A stretch of 64,000 nucleotides of DNA from Kappaphycus alvarezii (lineage: Eukaryota > Rhodophyta > Florideophyceae > Gigartinales > Solieriaceae). A program made the position numbers and the translations under genes. The notes under the pieces are model-generated. The model searched no databases, was not told the DNA's origin, and saw only the letters and a program-made list of their open reading frames with translations. Each line of letters opens with the position of its first letter. Position 1 is the first letter of the stretch. Shown here one piece after another: positions 43,531-57,300 of this stretch. Where the stretch lies: assembly GCA_002205965.3 (NCBI GenBank), contig NADL03000100.1, forward strand, positions 186,001 through 250,000, written 5' to 3'.

Positions 43531-46500
43531 ACCCCCCTAATTAAACTTAGGAAAGAATACCATTGTGTTTTCGGTTAAACACTTCGCAAAACTGGAAATC
43601 CGACATTCAATTGAATATCACCCATAAAATTAATCAGGTATGGGCAGATGGTATAAAACGTTTAGGAGTGTTACTGAGAGTTGATGGCGATGGCAATGTG
43701 AACGAGGGTCAATGGCTGGAAAAAAACAATAAGCAACCTAGAAAATACTATTTTACTTCCCATTAGGAGCCGAATGAGTCTTCTTTATATCCATTCTACG
43801 AAAATATGATACTTCATAGCTTAGACTGGAAAAACTGAAACGAGTTTTTTTAAGTTTGGGAACTGCTCGATCGACTTCTTCGTGCTTTCAACAGGAGTTT
43901 TATACTACGTAGTTACTAAAATGCTTTTTAAGCTTGCGACAATATGCAGGGAACAATGAGATATGTTTTAAGACATTCATAACCTTATTAATTAGTAAGT
44001 AGTGTAATAATAAATCAGAAAAAGTATTAAATTAGTTGTAGATAAAGAAAATAGTGAAAAGACCCATTGAATCGTAAATATAAAGTTTCAGGGAATATAA
44101 ATACTATTTTTTAAATAGTTAGCTTAAACTACTACCTGAAGTTATTAAAGTATGGTACTTAATTCAGATTGAAAAGTCTGTATCATGCCATAATATTGAC
44201 TAAACCGAAAATTTATGGAGCATTATTATCATAAAATTTTTGTTACAGCACACATAAAAGATTTTCGAACCTTTTCTCGCGGAAAGATCGAAAATATTTC
44301 TTAACTTTACCCTTAGCTTCATAGAAGTCTCCTCTTAATTTATGTAAAATAAAATTGATAATTAGGCAAATTACACGGAAATATGCGAAAATCTCATAAA
44401 AGAGAATGGTCACAGCTAAAATGTTGAAGAAGGTAATATCTGCCATAGCCATTACTATAATATTTTTTTCACATCTCATTCTACAAAAACAGTTATTTTG
44501 GTTGCAATTTTCTTCGATATGATTTTGTGTCCGCAATATTCATCATTAATATCATGAATAGTTATAATAAGCTTTGAACGAGAGAAGTGAAATAAGAAAC
44601 GTGAATAGAGCTTCTTGGAAATGTTTTTCTGTCCTGAAATTTAATAGTTTACAGAGGGTTATATAATGTAATATGTTCGGGCTGAATTGAACATTTTCAT
44701 TTCTGTATACTGAAAAACTATCATATGTTTTTATTATATACACATCATAGATATAATTTGGATAAGACAAAGCTTTAGTCATGCAAAACCTTTCCCTGTT
44801 CTCTAGAGTGACATAATCTTCAGTGAATTAAGTTCTAGGTATCCTTTATACTTGAACACTTACAAAAATCAAGAATAACATGGAACCAATGCGGTCATTT
44901 CATTTAAAGATAAAATAATGTAGATAGGCATCAGCTTGTTGAATATATTTTCAAAAATAGGCTTGTGATATAACGGATACTGTTCTATTATTCATTTTCG
45001 TACTTCACATCAATTAAAAAAGTTATTAAATGGAAAATTTATTAATGCAAATATAATATCCTGTGGAAAATACCAGAGTCTTTGAAATCTAATTTTTTTC
45101 TTTCGTCTTTACTGTGAAGAAGTGTTCTATTGTACAGATTTTTAAAACTTTTTCGTACTATTCTGTTCGGCACTAGACCTTGAACCATAAAATTACTTGA
45201 GCTGATCCATTTCAGACCCGATAAATAACCTAGAACAACCCATTGCATATCACTCCTACAACTGCAGAAAATATAGAACAAATATACGGAGCTTCGGCAG
45301 ACCATCCTCAATCTCTGTAAAGCCTTACTCTGAATACCATTTCGATCTCGGTAATTTCCTCTTTTCGTTTTTCTCTTCTTCCAAATATTTGCTTTGGTAC
45401 CTCATTTCTGTCAATACTCACGTTATTTTTTCAGTTAGTCTTACATTCGTTGTATTTATAGATCTCAATTTCTAAACTATTTGAGCAGTTATGCTGTCGT
45501 AGTTCTTAGAGCCTTAATTTCTCAATTTCATGCTTATCTTCTACTTGGATATGTTGAAAAATTATTTGAAAGTAGAAAACATTGAGATTTCTTGTAGAGG
45601 GAGGAAAATAAGTAAAGGGAATGAATGAGCTATTATGTCACATATATACAATCTGACGCTATCCGTAACTTTAAGGGCTGTATCATTGAAAATTACTACG
45701 TTTTGATTCCGTTTTCTCATCTTTGGGTAACCTATTCAGGTGTTTCAATGGAAAATGTCAGTATTAAAATTGTTCTTCATTTTCCGGCTCTCAATAGCCC
45801 GCATATTCTTTTGCAATTTTTTTTGGTCTTGAAACGAAAGATTAAGGTAGCCAAGAAGATCCCTAATTGATTTTCAAAGCATTTTCACTGCATTGTAACT
45901 GTATGGAATCAGTATGTATCCATTATAGACTTTGTAAATGTTACTTAGGTCATCCAATATGATCTTCGTTGCTTGCAGCTGCTTTATAAAGACTGCCACC
46001 GAAGCAGTTTAACTGAAGATTCTCCATATCATAAAATTAAGGCGCAGCGGAAGAATCTCTTCAGCACCATACAGGATTCTGAAGCGACAAAAAATCATGG
46101 GTTTTCAGTTTTTGCAGATACTACTCAAGCGTTAAACAGCTCAATCTCTCTAAATGTTAACATGTTTTGATTCTATGGACCTAATAGGTGTTCCAGAAAC
46201 ATCACTTAAGACTTCTATGGAACCGTAGAGCCGTTTAATGCGTAAAAGTAATTAAATACACATAAAAGCCACCCATAGTCAGCTAATCGCATTTCACTGT
46301 ATTGCAAACATTTAAATTGAGACTCAGATCAATATGAATAGAGAGCTTTATTAATCTATATACATTGACTATGACTTTTTCGTATTCTTTTTTAACGCCT
46401 AACACTCAGAGTACTATCAGAGAACTCTTAACTTTGGAAGGCATATGTCCAAATTTTGTATTAGTTTTACCTGACTTCAATGTCTCAATTTTTAATATAA

Positions 46501-49500
46501 ATTGTGGGATGTTGCACGTAAATCAATCCATTATCCAAATACGAAAAGAAAACATTAGCGATTCTTATTAATCTAAAAAATCATTGTACCCTTACCCTCA
46601 TTGTCCCTTCCAAGAGAGGATATTTTGTGAAATAAAGCTTCTGGAGTTCTGTTATTCGAAATTTCGAAAATTGATTAAAAACAATTTTCTAGGGTGCTAT
46701 GGAACTTCAGAATAAAAAAAGATAAGTACATGAGAGTTTCTGTATTTATTTTAAACTGCAGTTGTGTTTGCATGGAATCATACAAGCAAAACTGTTTGAT
46801 CTACTTAGTTATATTAGTTTCACTACTCAATAAATTTCCCTGAAAATAGATTTCTTGTTAAGTTTCTTTGTAATGAGTTGAGAAAAGAGCAATTCTATAC
46901 AGTTATAGAATTAAATCATTGAAATTTTCTGGTATCAACTACCAGATCAACGGACTTAAACTCATCAAAAAAATATTCAAACAGTCGAGAAGATAAATTT
47001 AATAATCCTAAATCTGATCCGCTTCAAAATTCATCAGGAGTTACTTCCTAACACGTTCCATTATGAAGCACTATTCGGATTCCATGTGGTAAATCGAGTC
47101 ACTTCAGTACTTCACAGGAAAACCTGCCATGACCATTCCTTTAATAAGAGAACACCTTTAGTCTAAAATATTACTACTGATTGCTATTCATTTGGTCATA
47201 ATTTGTGGGGAAGGAATCATGGGGATTCATCGTGGGTTATTGGGTTTTTTTAATTAAAGAGATTCCAAGATCAATGCTCGTAAACATTGGGACATTAATA
47301 CAGAAGGAATGTTCATATCCAGTGACTTAATGTTCTATGAATATCGAGGTTGTTCTGAGCCTGGAAACATATTCAAATATTTGGATGGTAACTTTCATAC
47401 AATTCTTTTTGTGGGATCTATATTTCTTGGTGTGGTATCAACTCCGAGTAATGGAATTGTATTAAAGAAGAAGTAACCGCACGGGATTCAACCCAATCAA
47501 TAGTAAACAATCCATATTTCATCTGAAGAGGTTCCCTTTAATAACCTACTTTGCTTGTCTCTAGTCAGAAGCAAAACTTGGAGTTGGACTTTACATTTTC
47601 TTCGCAAAATTATCACTCATTGCGAAAAATTCACAGCTTTCCTTAAAAACGACTACAACAGCGTGTTCTTTGACAATAAATAATGTGGACAGAACATAGA
47701 TCTATAGTTGAGAGCAAAATATTACACCAAATACAAGGGGACTTATATATATTTTTGCTTCTGTATTCCTATTATTTCTACATCAGACTAAGCAGACTCC
47801 CTCGGAATAAATTTAACCCGTTTTCTAGCCAATTCGCTTCCAATAGCCGATCTTTGTCAGAGCTATTCGCGTCTTTTAGATTCACCCTCTGAGTTCCGTC
47901 TGTAATTCTCTGTAAAGACATTGAAATATATCGAGGGCAAATTGATAGCACAATTTCAGTCTGTAAATGCCCTGATGCTACATCGAAATTTATTCTAATA
48001 AAACATCCTTTTCCGATTGCTCTTCTCCAATATCATTCCCTTGTAAGATCCCTTTCTCTGTCCCAGCCTCGTTATCCTAATTTACTTTTACAGTAAAGTT
48101 GTTCCTATATCCCTTGCGATCCCTTCCTCCATTCTGTGGTGGTTTTTAAGACTTACAAAGCTTTCTAGGAGCAAAAATTTTTGGGTAACCAATCTTATTA
48201 GTCATTAATGTTTTCCGTTTGCTGCATATCTTCTGTACAAATAATAAATTTCTTTATGAATTTATTCCCACAAAAACCATTGGCTACTACAACTTACCTT
48301 ATTTTTTATAAAATGGGATGAAAATGATTGTTCTATTATAATTGAAGGTATTTCTCGCAAATTCAATCAATTTTTTTTGTCACCACCGCTGAAATTTGGC
48401 TATACTGAAAGGTTAAAACCGAATAATTAAAAGAAGAGATTGAAGTTGTATGTGATTGGACTTCTATTAGCAGAACTTTCTGATATGTGTATTGACTTGA
48501 GTCGCAAATGGTTCTACGTAAATGTTTTACTACTTTGAAATGTTTCATAAGGTTTTTCATTACAAATATACTGTAAATTGTCCACACCAGCTTTAACGCA
48601 ATACAGAAAGTGAAATTTGTATTTTTTCACAATTAATATGTGGTTAAGTATAAATATATATATCAATACAGAGTCTTTAGCAGGGTGTGATGACGTTCGA
48701 ATGATTCGTACATTTTCTAGAAAACAAGAATATATTAGCTATAAAATGGGCTCAAATAAAGACTTTTCATAATTTTTTTTTCTATTGCGTCTCTCTGAGT
48801 GCTAATAATGGAAACTATGTCGGTGACGTCCAGAAATTACCAATAATAACATGTCTCCATATGCTAGTCCCTAATTCAGTATTGGTTTGTCTAGAATACT
48901 TGTATCTTATACATAATATTCTGCTGGTTCCCAAACTGCCACTAAAATTTGAGACAAATCGGAACACTTCCCTTTCCTATTTTTAAAAATCAGTGTTAAA
49001 GAAACACTTTACATATTTTGAAGGAATGTTTTTTTCCTTTTTCTATATTTTTATCAACTCTTCAATCAAAGAAGTACTATTAGTTTCTTTTCATACTGAA
49101 AAAAATTCTGCCTAAATTTCATCATGTCTGTTTAGCAAGATACACTAGTGGTCAAATTCGTGCGGGTTGGTATTAGATGTAGTTTCAATTTTCCTCGCTA
49201 TTAACTCAGCCAATAGAATTTGGTTGGAAGTCTACACAATGCTCACTAAACCGTTGGAAAGATAGGTTGAAAATTAATTGTAATACGTTCTAACTGTAGA
49301 CCTCTTGCCAATTCATGAAATTCATCTTTTAAGAAAGCAACAAAAACGCAATCAAGACACAATAAATCCTAACCCAAAGACAAGCAGAAGCTGATGAAAT
49401 GACATAAAAAGGATTTTGAAGTTTTTTTTATTTCTCATAAGATTCTAATCAATATTCCATTCTTCGTTCATGGCATTCCTCAAGAACTTAAATATTATCA

Positions 49501-52500
49501 TTTCACAGTTAAAAATATAAGTTTCAAACTTTATTGTATGCAACAAGTAGTATTACTATCGAGTTAGGTACTCAGTTTATAGATGTCGCAGGTGCAATTA
49601 TGGGAGACCATATCGGATAAAACATCCTCCCTGGCTAAATCCATAAAAAATTCGTTGGTCTCAAAATTTGAGAAGCTTTTTTAGTCAGGATAGAACGTAG
49701 GATCACGAGTTTGTAACATAGAAAAAGAATGAAATAAGACAAGCAAAAAATATGTATATGTTCATGAAGGGATAATTTTTCTTTATTGTACTGCTGCAAA
49801 AGTTATTTGCAGTTTATATTGTTTCTGTCATTTTTTTCAATACAATCAGACCTTCTTAGTTCTCACAAACTTTTTTTCTTTAACAATAATGTACTTTTTC
49901 CAACACAAGCTGAATGAAATGAAGTAAATATATATTGGATCGTAGCCCTTTACCTAAGGCTATCCAAACCCATATTTTCTCCGACAGTAAAACTACTCAT
50001 GACATAAAAACATTAATTTTAAAAATTAAGATTGCGAAATTAGAATATTTAATGCATTATTTCTTGGTACTTCTATCCTCAAGATTATGAGACATAGAAA
50101 GCTTCTACATTTAGTAACGAGCTTCTAGAGATGTTAACTTTTACATCTTTCATGAAATTCAACATGATCAATTAATAGGGATGATTTTGCAGGTCAAATA
50201 AAGCCGTATAGAAAAGCAATTAAATTTACAAAAATTCCCCTCATTCCGAAAAAAGCTTTGTCAAGTTATAAAAATATCCCCTGAACCTCCATTTTTTAGA
50301 GTTTTTTTCCTTATTTCAAGTGAATATTGTTGCTACTTATAACCTCATCTAAATAATAGCACTTTTAGAAAGTGAGCCTTCCATAAAATATGAACTACAA
50401 ACCAAAAATTAAACCAATATTATCCCCCTCACGTAATTGTTTGATTTTTTTGATTCAGAAATTTGGATTTATGAAACAGTACTAAAATTCAGGGGTTTTT
50501 TTCATCTTGGGTAAAACATCAGGACAGTGTTTCTGATAGTGCCGCAAAATTATGTAGAATGAGATATTAACTGAAATATTGAATGCCCCTAGCAATAATT
50601 TTAGGTAGAAGCGAATATTGATTACGACTGAGAAAATAAGTAGTATGTAGCTTTGAAAATATATAGGGAGAACATGTATTCCCCTGTGATAGTTCCTACA
50701 CTAAATTTATTGGAAATATTCTTCATATCTCAGTCACGTCATGCTCAAGTATATAAAATATGTATTCTAGGTGGGTTAATGACAGTGACAGTGACATATG
50801 TAATATTGAGCTCATATGAAAAAGTATAATACGAAAACGTGAATATATTGAGTCAAAATGGTACCTATTTTAAATAGATTCATGAAAATAAAAATAGACT
50901 GAGATGAACCCAGAAGTTTTTACCCATATTTTTGGGTTATATTATGAAAGAAGAAAAAAATGTTTTCTATTTTACTTTTAAACTGCAGATCAGTATTTTG
51001 TGCTTTTTTGGAAACTTTTAACTATAAGCAGTAAATCTGAATACTATTACGGCTCATATCCAACGTAATTTTCCTCAAAGACACTTCATTCTATTCACTT
51101 TGGTGTATGGTTTACATTTTATTACTCTTCTTTGAAATTTAGCATAGTTTCTACTTTCGCCCGTGGGATACTGACAAGCTCTTGGGAATTAATAATCGTA
51201 CTTTAGTTTAGAATTTTCCATTTAACTAATTTTGTTCATATTCCAGCTTCCATTACAGTTAAGTATTTTCAGTCTGTAATTATTAATTTCTATTTTTCTC
51301 TCGACGGAAACCAACCCCAATTGTCTATGTAAACCTGTTCGAGATCAGACAGAGCGCCCAACTAATGATTCCAAGATTCGTCTTTTGCGCCTCTCTCCGA
51401 CAAATTCTCTTGAAAGTGTCATCTTTAACGATCTTAACATATCCACGATTCATCAAATACCATTTAATGGCCTCAGATGTCTGTAACTGAAACTTTAAAG
51501 CTAGTACTGTAAAGCGCCTTAATAATGCAAACTGAGTGAAATAATTACTCCAAAAGAAGTCAGGGTATTTGGAAGAAAACTTTGTACAGATGCAATGGAG
51601 AGCGGGATTGGGCACAAAATCGAGGTCATTTTTTTGAGTAGAAAAGAAGTTGGGAGTCCTTTCCCGTTCCAGAAAACATTTTAGCTCAGTTGATTACTGA
51701 AAATATTTCCCGGCTTCAGCCCAATTCGGGCCCCTGTCTCTTTGGTCTTCCTGAGAACTATCTACTGTGGTAGAAATTTTTTTGTATCACTTTTGTTGCC
51801 GAGCGAATAGAGCTAATCTTTTTCTTTCGAATGTGATTACTATGTTCATTTTATGCACTTTCTCTCCGGAAAAAAATAAAATAGGGATTCTTATCCGTAG
51901 CAATCCATAGCAAGCCTACATCATCACTTATTCCCCAATAATGGGTAAGAACCATTCTTTTAATGTGAGTAGTGCAAAAATTGGGAATAATATGAGATCT
52001 CATTAGAATCACGATTTGGAATCTGCAGTATGAATAAAGTCACATATTTACCAGCTGAAAAGTAACTCGTAGCTCATCGATAAGTAGGAATTGTTGAATG
52101 CGAACATTACCGTGGCGTCTCATTGAAGAAAAATGGTCCTCTCCCTAGATTACTTCTCTGCGGACTAGCTAGAGAACAATATTTACACCTTATTGACGGT
52201 GCATAACGCGTCGAAGTGTCACCCTTCGATAGTTTAGATAGAAACCGAATGAGCATGTTCCTGTAATTTATCACGGCTGTGGCTTTCTGACATTTTTTTA
52301 CAATTTGTGAGATTTGGATGGGTTCAAGCTCAATAACCGGGTTTCAGGTTCTCATCCTGAGGTTAGAAATGTCCAATAGGCTCTCCAAAGAAACATAAAA
52401 GTCGTCTATGCTGCCGGCCTCGCTCGTTTCTCTGTTTTCTAGCTCTTCTCATATGCCTCGTGAGAACGGCGCTCGATGGCGTAATGCTTTGCTTCAATGA

Positions 52501-52699
52501 TGAAATCGTCACTGATTAAAGTATCCTATCCATCTTTGCGTCTATCCAGTGTGAGCTGTGTTGCAGTGAATGAATGGTCCACGTGGAAATCCAAGTTTTT
52601 CCGACACCAATATCTTGACCTTTAAGTGTATTGTTAGTAAATCATTCCTTTCTGTACATTTATGTATTCTTAATCCATATAACCATCATCGCGGTATTC

Positions 52700-53830
52700 T
52701 GATAGGGTGAAATGGCGCCAAAGAAAAGCGAGCCACCAAATACCCGAGATAAGAGTCGTTGCGAGCAAAAAAAGTGCTTCGGTAAACGGTAAAGGGCGAT
52801 GGTGAGGAGTGAGCGTGAAAACTGAATGAATACTCTAGTAGCCAACTCTAAAGGGGCAGGCTCAACCACCTATGCTCTCTGACTGGCGTAAGATAAACGG
52901 TTCTGGTGAGAAGTTGACTCTCAAGTTCTTCATTTGGGACTGTACTTGAATTTGCATTCCAACTTGCTTTCTGTCCATGGAGAAAGTGATTTACTTAGCT
53001 TATATAAACATTTTTCCCAACCGAAATTTTCGATAGAACTACTACAAACACCAGGAAGAATAAGAAAGACTTCTGTTGACGCAAGAACCTTGACAAAAGA
53101 TACTCGAAAGAAACTAAATGAATCTACTCCTCAAAACTATCATCCTCTTGATCTGAACCTAGTGCTTCCCTTATGACATCATAAATACCCATGTGCACCC
53201 CACATATACCCCCGGATGGTCCAAAATTGTCTGCCCCACCCTGCAAAGAATAAAGCTTACCTGCGTCCTCCCAACCGGGCCCATGGGCGGGACCACTTGG
53301 TCCAGCCAGTTTCATTCCTTCCCTTAACATACGAACCGATTTGGAGCCTCTTTACCGTCTTCGGAATCCCATTTTCCTCTCCTTCCTTCAAGGCCTCCAG
53401 TTCTTCTTTCTCCTATCCTGACTCGTCCTCGGCGTCCCTGATTTCATCCCGTAGACTAGCTCGGGGCTACTTATTCCTCGAGGCACTCCCCTGTCTCACC
53501 ATCCCCCTTCTTAGAGTCCTCCCTATTGATCGATTCATGTGCTTCGATCGCCACCAGATGACGAGCAACGGGCTCCGCCAAACTTTTTCTGGTTCGGCGA
53601 CGGATGTAGTCCTCGACATCCGTTGGATCCGAAGGGAATAAAGGAAAAACAGTGATGAAGCGATAGTGACGGGTTTTGGCAATGGGACGGGAAGAAGGGA
53701 GTCGGTGCATGATGGCTGTCAAGGGAGGGTGTGAATTGTCGATTCTTTGTTATTGTAGGGACGAATAAAACTTTTAAGGGGCGTCCAACGTGTTTAAATA
53801 GCGGCAAACAGTTCAGATTGACAGGTCCGC
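52700..53830 (-). mobile_element. diverged long LTR (U3 type B) with ORF
   Basis: It starts TGATAGGGTGAAATG and continues with the R/U5 block: GTTGCGAGCAAAAAAAGTGC, AGGGGCAGGCTCAACCACCT (plus strand), and a degraded version of the twin hairpins. A TATA box (GCTTATATAAAC on the plus strand) lies near 53000. Beyond it, 53124-53760 holds a protein-coding remnant related to that of the LTR at 19.7-21.1 kb. The far U3 end is not clear, so the right boundary is approximate. Confidence 0.65.
53124..53760 (-). pseudogene. U3 ORF, second copy, function unknown
   Basis: The upstream frame (53471-53722) reads RPIAKTRHYRF, FPSDPTDVEDYIRRR and AEPVARHLVAIEAHE, corresponding to RP ... GPTDYDDYCRR ... WVRRNCFEQAEDAE in the 20.2-20.7 kb copy. 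The downstream frame (53124-53330) reads AGPSGPAHGPGWEDAGKLYS and ends REALGSDQEDDSFEE. Together they imply a protein with an acidic character and a Gly/Pro-rich middle. Frames are interrupted between 53.33 and 53.47 kb. No known family fits. Confidence 0.5.
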
Positions 53831-54850
53831 TAAATCAAAAATGTTGGCGAAAAAATTGGCCCTGTAGTGGGATTCAGTGAGAACCACCTTAAAAGGGTGA
53901 TTTATGGTAAAAATCATGTGTAGAAATATTGATTAATGAAAAAGATACTTAGGGGCGAAGAAGGTCAAAGAAACGGAGGAGAATACTGAGAGAACTACCA
54001 TCATAGGGGAGTTATTCGCTCTTAAAAAAGAAGCAAGAAAAAGGAAAAGTTTATAGAAATGTAAAATTAAATAAATGTAGACACAAAGAAAAGGAATGAG
54101 GAGAGAAACTTATAAGTGAGTGGTTTCTGTGCGTAAAGATAATACTTTCAGATTCTCGCTTAACATATTCCTTTGCAAAATCCAACATGATTGGCTCCTT
54201 TCAAAAAAAATTACTAAAGTTCTTCTTTGAATCTAAATTCATTTTTTAAAAATTTCGGGTTACGATATCAATATAGTGGTTGAGAAAAGTGTATACATAT
54301 ATTTGTCTTGAAAATATCCAGTATTCATCTTTCCTATCCTTAAGATTCATTTGAATGCCATTCAAAGTAATAATTAGTGTGATTGAAACTTTCAAGCTAG
54401 TTTAAAGGCTACAAGTTTTAGTGTAGTTCTTTCCCTGAGGAATGTCAAGGGATTATGTTCAAGTGCCGAAACTAAAAGTAAACTTCAGTCCTGAAAGCGG
54501 TTCAACTACGTTTTCCCATTGAAATAAATCTTTTGAACCTTTATATTCAAGTTATGTCATCCTTATCCGCCATCAGCCCCCTTTTGTTCCCTGACTAGAC
54601 TATGGTTGCAAGATAGCTCTCGCAGCAATTTATTTTTGGATTATTTGGTTCTTAGTATCTCTCTGCGCCTGTATAATCCTTCCAGGATTCACTGTTCAGA
54701 TGATAGGGCCTGAAAAAGCATTTCAACACTGCCGGGAATACTGGTTATGGATGGAGATATTTTAACGTCCTGTTTCGAAAGAGGTCCTATTTTTGCTGGC
54801 AAAAGATTCACTGAGGCTCGGCGGCTTTAGTGCGGCAGTCTCCCAAGGGA
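53831..54850. other. no gene seen
   Basis: AT-rich in its left half, with no open frame of note and no repeat identified. Confidence 0.3.
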
Positions 54851-54852
54851 AG

Positions 54853-55260
54853 CTATTCATTCTTTTCGGCATAAGCTACATCAGTTGGTACCTTTTGCGA
54901 GGTTGGATTAGAGCAAGAAGAACTGAAAGTAAGCTTTTCGACGGGGCCGTAAGATGAGGTATATACGGTGAATCCTGTTTGGCCTGCTGGTATGCTGTCA
55001 AACCGTTCATTGTAGCAGGAGGCATCACTCAAATGGTTTACATGTTTGATTGCTTGTGAAGGAGCAAGAAAGGAGAAGTACAGCTTATCCAATGTCCTTG
55101 GCTTAGGTAAGGCTATTCCCGAGGGATGATTTTTGTCTTCAGTCGGTTGGAGCAGGAGTTTTAACTACTTCAACACGACAGTGTCATGGACACCTGCTGC
55201 CAGCGTGCTCATTATTTGTTCTTTCATTCTGTAGAAGTTCTCTACTCCTAGGGGAAGTTT
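54853..55260 (-). pseudogene. unassigned coding remnant, possibly copia-type Gag
   Basis: Minus-strand reading gives VQLSKLPLGVENFYRMKEQI and MSTLAAGVHDTVVLK, a stop, then (after a possible 40-base gap) PSGIALPKPRTLDKLYFSFL and on to VPTDVAYAEKNE. The LPxLxGxENFxxWxxQI-like start resembles copia Gag proteins, but the tryptophan is missing and no other copia domain is nearby. The chromodomain element at 55.3 kb is inserted just upstream of it, at CGAGT. Low confidence. Confidence 0.3.
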
Positions 55261-55293
55261 TGAAAGTTGAACTCTTGGAATTTATATTCGAGT

Positions 55294-55669
55294 TGAAAAC
55301 GGAATATCATTTAAGACAAAGGGAGACAGGTAAAATATACTCAGATCTTTGACTTTGATTCATGAATAATTGTTGGTTGGGTATTGGTGCCGCTACTCGG
55401 CAATAACTGTCCATTATATAGTGATTTTCACCCCCTAATAGCGTGAACTCACACATATCAAATATGCTGACTACATAGTTCCAAAGTGCTCTAAACTACT
55501 CTAGAACACTATCTAGAAACATCCAGATGCGATACAGCAATGCATCTGGAAAAATATATACGCAAAATAAAACTAAAAATAACATTGCCACGCTAAATAT
55601 ACCTTGCTGGAAGCGTGCAGAGCCCTCCAGAACCACCTAGAACCAACCAGGTTGAACTGGATTGTTATA
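55294..55669 (-). repeat. 3' LTR of the chromovirus
   Basis: It pairs with 60716-60940 plus 62461-62616. Shared blocks: ATACTCAGATCTTTGACTTT, TTGGTGCCGCTACTCGGCAA, CATATCAAATATGCTGACTA, AGAACACTATCTAGAAACAT and AACCACCTAGAACCAACCAG. A TATA-like box on the element strand lies at about 55420 (CACTATATAATGG). Confidence 0.9.
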
Positions 55670-55692
55670 CTATTCTCACCTCCTCTCTATTG
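55670..55692 (-). promoter_or_regulatory. polypurine tract of the chromovirus
   Basis: On the minus strand AGAGAGGAGGTGAGAATAG abuts the 3' LTR start. It is almost all purines and in the expected place for plus-strand DNA priming. Confidence 0.75.
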
Positions 55693-55701
55693 ACGTCCTC
55701 G

Positions 55702-56570
55702 TCAATGATATTTGGGTAGGATACCATGTTCAACAATATACTTGTGCCAAACTTCTGTTATGGTACCATCACGATCCACAAAGTCTCTAGTTGGCTGCCA
55801 CTCAGCTTCATGAGTAGGCGCACCTTTCATTAACGTGAGGAATTGATAACCTCTTCCTCGCTTTCTATGCTTCAAAATACTTCCAACAACTTGTTCTTCT
55901 CCTTCATGCATCGTACAGGATCGGGTCTCTGAGGAATTTGCAGCGCAATTTCTGAAGGCTGCTCCCAATGGAGTAGTGTGGATCACATGAACAACTGGAT
56001 GGATCTTAAGGTGACTAGGAAGATCCAACCTTAAAGCGTTCTTTCCAATTAACTCCTTGACCATAAATGGACCATACCTTCTTGCAGTCAGCTTCTGTGT
56101 TTCCTGAGACTTTGAATATAAATCCGTAAACAAAGACTTGTTCAGCCACACTTTTGATCCAACTTGATAGTTAGGATCTTGATACCGTTGAGAAGATATA
56201 GCACTTTGTCTAGCCTTAGACACTTTATATGAGAACTTAGCGTCTTCCAGAGAATTTCTCAATCTTGTCTTAAAATCTTCCACGCTTTCAATTGGTATCT
56301 CTGCTCCTGATACATTATCAAGAGGTGTCTTCGGATTATATCCCAAGTCCATTTCGAATGGCGACATTCCAAATCTTCAGTCACAAAGAGTTATAAGCAA
56401 ACTCAGCAGCAGGTAGTAATTCATCCCAATCGTTCTGATGGTACGAGCAATAATATCGTAAGTAGTTCTCAACCATTCGATTCATGATCTCAGACGCACC
56501 ATCTGTTTGCGGATGACGGCTTGTGGACATCTTCAACTTCACTCCACATAGCTTCATTACGTTTTCCCAG
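55702..56570 (-). pseudogene. Integrase C-terminal half with chromodomain
   Basis: The frame upstream (56370-56570) reads SRHPQTDGASEIMNRMVENY, with the third catalytic residue (Glu of ASE), then FAYNSL and a stop or frame change. 55702-56367 begins SPFEMDLGYNPKTP, has a GPY/F module (KLTARRYGPFMVKELIGKNA ... LRLDLPSHLKIHPVVHV) and ends in a chromodomain (VGSILKHRKRGRGYQFLTLM ... HEAEWQPTRDFVD ... VWHKYI). Chromodomains of this class direct integration towards marked histones. The aromatic cage seems partly altered (GYQFLTLMKG). Near-complete but separated from the core by the frame change. Confidence 0.9.
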
Positions 56571-56677
56571 AACTTTGAAGTAAACTTAGGGTCTCTATCT
56601 GAGAAATGCTATCGGGTAAACCATGGAGTTGAAGATATTGCTAAAGAACGAAGTAGCCACGTCCACTGCTGTGTCAT

Positions 56678-57000
56678 TCACATTACACGGAATAAATGAA
56701 CTCTTCTTGTAAGTCTATCAACCCATGTCGTGACTGCATCTTTTCCATTCTTGGTCCGTGGAAGGTGTACAATAAAGTCAGTAGCCAAAGATCCCCATCT
56801 TCTTTCAGGCATTTCCAAATATGTAGGAACTGTCATTTTCTTTTGATTTGAATCTTTTGCTTGCTGACAACGAAGACATCCTTGAACATAATTTCGAACA
56901 TCACGTGTCTTGTGTCTCCAGTGATAGTTAGCAAGTCTTGATAAAGTCTTTAAAGGCAAAATGTCCACTTATCTTCGAATCATGGCTAACTGCAGTATAT
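56678..57000 (-). pseudogene. Integrase zinc finger and core start
   Basis: Reading from about 56990: SHDSKISGHFAFKD (zinc-ligand histidines), LANYHWRHKTRDVRNYVQGC with LRCQQ (CX2C), then TYLEMPERRWGSLATDFIVH (first catalytic Asp) and TTWVDRLTRRVHLFR. A frame change separates the histidines from the cysteines at about 56968. The second catalytic Asp lies in a poorly readable part near 56.6 kb. Confidence 0.85.
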
Positions 57001-57300
57001 CTGAAACACTCTTCCTTGGAACACACAGTTTCCTACCATACATCAGTCGTTTTCCTTCTTTCCTAAACATATGAATTATCTTTTCAAGCTGTAACTTCTT
57101 AATCTGATCAGAAGGCCAGGTTCCATTAAGGCTTTGACAATAGGTCCAAAGAACTGATCATCATCATAACTGCTAAGGATCATCAAGATCAAATGATAAC
57201 ACTTCCACATCGTTAACTGAAGGGTTATCCATATCCTTAGAGTTGATTATATGAGGAGCTCTTGACAAAGCATCACCAAGTACATGAATCTTTCCTTGCT

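Larger units (their letters stand above)
33300..52690. other. AT-rich gene-free compartment
   Basis: About 19 kb of AT-rich DNA with poly-A/T runs. No open frame exceeds about 111 codons and no recognisable protein, tRNA or rRNA was seen on either strand. Two islands differ: 33.8-34.3 kb, and 43.2-43.5 kb, where a repeat is placed. Unlike the flanks it holds almost no identifiable transposon. It could be an AT-rich isochore, centromere-like or simply old decayed DNA. Introns too diffuse to see by eye could hide a gene. Confidence 0.6.

Noticed and set aside
51325-51615. 96-codon minus ORF in the AT-rich zone
   Set aside because: No motif and no neighbouring coding signal; a frame of this length is not unusual in 19 kb.
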